In this document: positions 61,573 to 64,000 of the stretch, piece by piece
Layout: each line of letters begins with the position of its first letter
Numbering within the stretch: the stretch's first letter is position 1
Assembly (NCBI GenBank): GCA_973895155.1
Contig: OZ316896.1
Coordinates: 7,130,001 to 7,194,000, forward strand
Source: Marsupella aquatica
Lineage: Eukaryota; Marchantiophyta
DNA: 64,000 nucleotides
Direction: 5' to 3'
Notes under the pieces: model-generated
The model's database searches: none
Seen by the model: the letters and a program-made list of their open reading frames with translations, nothing else
What the model was told of the DNA's origin: nothing
Made by a program: the position numbers and the translations under genes

Positions 61573-64000
61573 ATGGAACCCGGGCAGAGGCCGGAGGTAA
61601 GGCTGAGGGTGAAAACCCGATTAGGGTTAGGGCGCGTTAAGCGTCGGTGGCTAGGAAGGATCAACGGGAAGAAGGACGGGCAGAGGAGAGGGGTAAGGAG
61701 CGCTTTCAGGAGATGGTGGCTCATTTGCGAGCACGAACTAGGCAGACGACTACGGGAGGCCAACTACTGTCAGCTGCTTAGGCAAGCACTCGGGGAGAGA
61801 GTAGATACCGACGATCAACCTAAGGAGGGTATGAGCAACGTCAATCAAGCGGCACATTTCTGGGGATGCCTGTTCGAACGGGCAACTGAGTACATCAAGA
61901 CTTACGAGGACGAGGAGTCAGAAAGGGCAGCTCGAGAACGGCAGGAGCTCGCTCGATTGTGGGAGCTGCAGAAGACGGCTTTCTTAGGAGGCGAACTCAT
62001 CAAGGACGAGTTCCTGTGGACGCCTACTTCCAATCAACTCGACGATCTTCTGTTTTGCAAAGACAACGTCGTCGGCATCCGAGAGGCCATCAAGAACTGC
62101 AACGACATACACTGGGAATTAAAGGGTAGCACGGAAAGGTGGACCCAGGCAACGGTGCTAGGAGAAACCTCCACGGCAGCAGAGATGAAGAGGAAGGGAG
62201 CCGTCAACGATGAAGCCACCCCGGCAAAAAGAACGAGGTCGGCGGCACCAAAGAAGCCAGCCGAGCAGCAGAGCAGGAGGCAGGGAGAAGCCGAAGAGGA
62301 GGAGGTCGATCCCATCAAGGCCATTCCAACCAGGGATGACACCTGGAAGGGCTGGGCGGCAACCCTACCGGTGGAGGTGCAACTACATTTTGCACGGGAG
62401 GAGGATGCATGCTTTACGGCCATGCAGACCAAGAAGTACCAAGGCTTCATGGCCGGATCCGGCTTGGAGGCCTTTGTAAGATTACCATGGCTGAAGCCGG
62501 AGGTACCGGAGTCAGACCTATTAGAATTCGTGGGGTCATGGGAACCCGAGACCAATTGCACGAGGATATATGGGAAGGATTTCTATCTTACTCCCAAGGT
62601 AATTGCCGAAGTGTTTGGCTTGCCGATAGGCAATAAGACCAAAGTTGATACCAGGAAGACCTTGCCTGACAAGGAGTTCCGGTCGTTCCCCGGGCCATCA
62701 ACGAAGAATGGCTTCTTCCGGAACACCTGCACCAACCCGCACATAGGAGAGATGATCGACTTCTTGCGGGTGACCATGCATTGTAACTTGCCGAGGGCAG
62801 AGATCGGCAAGGCACAGGTCTATCTGGCAGAAAGGCCAGACCCAAGCCGGGACTACAACGGGTACCTCCTCAACCAATTGAAGAAGATCTTAAAGGAGGA
62901 GCAGCAGGTAATCGGCATGGGGAGCGTGTCGCGGCTTGGCTATCACATGCCGCTGTTGTGCCGGTATGCCAGAGGTCAGACTTTTGCCCCGGTACTTCCC
63001 CTGCAGGTAAGGGCACCCGAGGAAGCTCCAACACCGAGGCCGTTGGCTGAGAAGCCTCAACCACCTGTTAGTCCTACGATCGAGCAGGTGTTTAGGCCCA
63101 GGAAGGAAGACTTGCCGATGCAGCAACCAGGCATGCAGAGTCTGCTGAAACTACTGGAGAAAGAAAAGAAATCGGCATCGGCAACAACAACAACAACGGC
63201 AACGGCAACAATGCAGGACACTACTACAGAGGTAGGCCTACACCGGCTCACAAGAGAAAACCCCTTTGCTGGAGACAAGGAGAGAATCAGGCCGGAATCC
63301 AAGCCAGGTGTTCGAATGTACGTGGGAACCTCAAGCTCCGAATCTGAGGCAGAATTGCCTGAAGCTCCTACCGACGAAGAGGAGAGGGAGAAGCCGGACG
63401 TCCAAGAGGTAGAGGAGGCAGTGGAGGCCTGCAGCCATGATAATTCCGGCTATGGGTCGGACCATCACGTTCCAGGAGTAAGGACCTGTGGCCGGTTTGT
63501 CCCCACACTTCCAAGGGTAGTGCGAGGGGACCCCAACCAGCAGAGTAGCCCTGAGTCTCCCCCACCAGATGTTGCTCCCCCGAGCTTTGACGGCATAAAA
63601 CAGACGGTGCAGGAATTTCAGGAGCGAATCAAGCAGGAGGAAGAGGCCGCCCTGGCTAAGGAAAAGGATTTACCAGGAGGAGATTGGCCGGAGGACATCA
63701 GGCGGCTAGCCGAAAAAGGAAGCAAACCTCTAGCCACGATTGAAGAGATCCGCAGGACGGCTTGGGAGCAGAGGCCACGATGGGCGATGCCGATCACTTC
63801 TACTTACTCCACCTACGCTAAGAATAGAGCCATGGAGTATGGTGAGATGTGTGGGGAACTTGCGCTCGGCATCTTTGGAGAGGAGTTGGAGGTAGGACCC
63901 TTTTTCCATAGGGAGCAGTTGGAGAAGCACCAATTAGAAGAAGCGGTGGCTTTAGAGAGAAGCAAGAAGGACGAGGTCATTCGGCGGCTTAGGAGGATGG
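61573..64000 (+). CDS. Gag-like coiled-coil ORF, member 3 (runs off right edge)
   Basis: Open from ATG 61573 to the window edge, 809 codons with no stop. Its end is outside. Parts: Arg-rich N-terminus with RRWWLICEHELGRRLRE; helical region; nuclear-localisation-like MKRKGAVNDEATPAKRTRS (about 62185); conserved block at about 62500-62970 (LLEFVGSWEPETNCTRIYGK, LTPKVIAEVFGLPIGN, FFRNTCTNPHIGEMIDFLRV, LLNQLKKILKEEQQVIG, YHMPLLCRYARG); Pro/Thr/acidic linker; then a charged helical stretch towards the edge (EQLEKHQLEEAVALERSKKD). It is the only undamaged member of the family in the window. It starts 72 bp after the stop of member 2, so the two may be consecutive ORFs of one element or neighbouring insertions. 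Codon use is GC-richer than around the Ty3 element. Confidence 0.7.
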   Translation, partial: MEPGQRPEVRLRVKTRLGLGRVKRRWLGRINGKKDGQRRGVRSAFRRWWLICEHELGRRLREANYCQLLRQALGERVDTDDQPKEGMSNVNQAAHFWGCLFERATEYIKTYEDEESERAARERQELARLWELQKTAFLGGELIKDEFLWTPTSNQLDDLLFCKDNVVGIREAIKNCNDIHWELKGSTERWTQATVLGETSTAAEMKRKGAVNDEATPAKRTRSAAPKKPAEQQSRRQGEAEEEEVDPIKAIPTRDDTWKGWAATLPVEVQLHFAREEDACFTAMQTKKYQGFMAGSGLEAFVRLPWLKPEVPESDLLEFVGSWEPETNCTRIYGKDFYLTPKVIAEVFGLPIGNKTKVDTRKTLPDKEFRSFPGPSTKNGFFRNTCTNPHIGEMIDFLRVTMHCNLPRAEIGKAQVYLAERPDPSRDYNGYLLNQLKKILKEEQQVIGMGSVSRLGYHMPLLCRYARGQTFAPVLPLQVRAPEEAPTPRPLAEKPQPPVSPTIEQVFRPRKEDLPMQQPGMQSLLKLLEKEKKSASATTTTTATATMQDTTTEVGLHRLTRENPFAGDKERIRPESKPGVRMYVGTSSSESEAELPEAPTDEEEREKPDVQEVEEAVEACSHDNSGYGSDHHVPGVRTCGRFVPTLPRVVRGDPNQQSSPESPPPDVAPPSFDGIKQTVQEFQERIKQEEEAALAKEKDLPGGDWPEDIRRLAEKGSKPLATIEEIRRTAWEQRPRWAMPITSTYSTYAKNRAMEYGEMCGELALGIFGEELEVGPFFHREQLEKHQLEEAVALERSKKDEVIRRLRRM

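Overview
The window is nuclear DNA of a land plant whose genome is rich in transposable elements. The evidence is GT-AG introns, retroelement primer-binding sites matching the 3' end of plant tRNA-Asp, an Athila/Tat-like Ty3 polyprotein, a decayed Ty1-copia element, plant-type LINE 3' ends with a C-x2-C...H...C zinc motif, and one two-exon gene ending in a motif familiar to me from plant proteins. Nothing looks bacterial or organellar. The species cannot be named. Bacterial-type DNA-methylase-like genes of the kind seen here make me lean towards a non-flowering lineage, but that is only a lean.

Layout. 1-730: 3' end of a LINE. 730-4900: an element-like gene cluster with a DNA N4/N6-methyltransferase-like gene (1034-3406, one in-frame stop) and an FCP1/NIF-phosphatase-like gene (about 3600-4215), marked by a repeated 25-bp palindrome. 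5.2-6.5 kb: small fragments and C-rich repeats. 6.8-8.6 kb: decayed copia element with its 3' LTR. 10-14 kb: element-poor island with one plausible host gene on the minus strand (13940-11415). 15.7-18.7 kb: a minisatellite and two LINE ends, one a clean insertion with a 16-bp target duplication. 18.8-21.9 kb: decayed gag-like coiled-coil ORF, minus strand. 22-36.4 kb: a second methyltransferase-like gene (28081-30503, resuming at 35034) and a minus-strand gene (24600-22400), sharing a different 15-bp palindrome. This region is broken by a 4.5-kb LTR-type element with a CCCCT duplication, by an inverted relative of that element, and by a palindrome-packed foldback element. 36.9-61.5 kb: a gag-like coiled-coil ORF split by a Ty3 element with 3183-bp LTRs and an ACCCG duplication. 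61.57 kb to the right edge: another ORF of the same gag-like family, at least 809 codons.

Two points matter most. First, each methyltransferase-like gene travels with its own family of palindromes, mostly in introns or other noncoding sequence. This looks like an element-specific self-recognition code comparable in logic to VANDAL/VANC elements; it is a hypothesis. Second, the apparent tandem Ty3 array (LTR-internal-LTR-internal-LTR) is probably an assembly artefact. The 200-N gap in the middle LTR is flanked by the same 279 bp on both sides, both internal regions encode the same 2022-residue polyprotein, and a diagnostic base fits one element read twice.

Most ORFs here carry isolated in-frame stops of the type expected from C-to-T decay, so few of the element genes are likely to be functional as they stand. 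Splice sites are predictions from GT-AG signals and reading-frame continuity; homologies are from pattern recognition without database searches.
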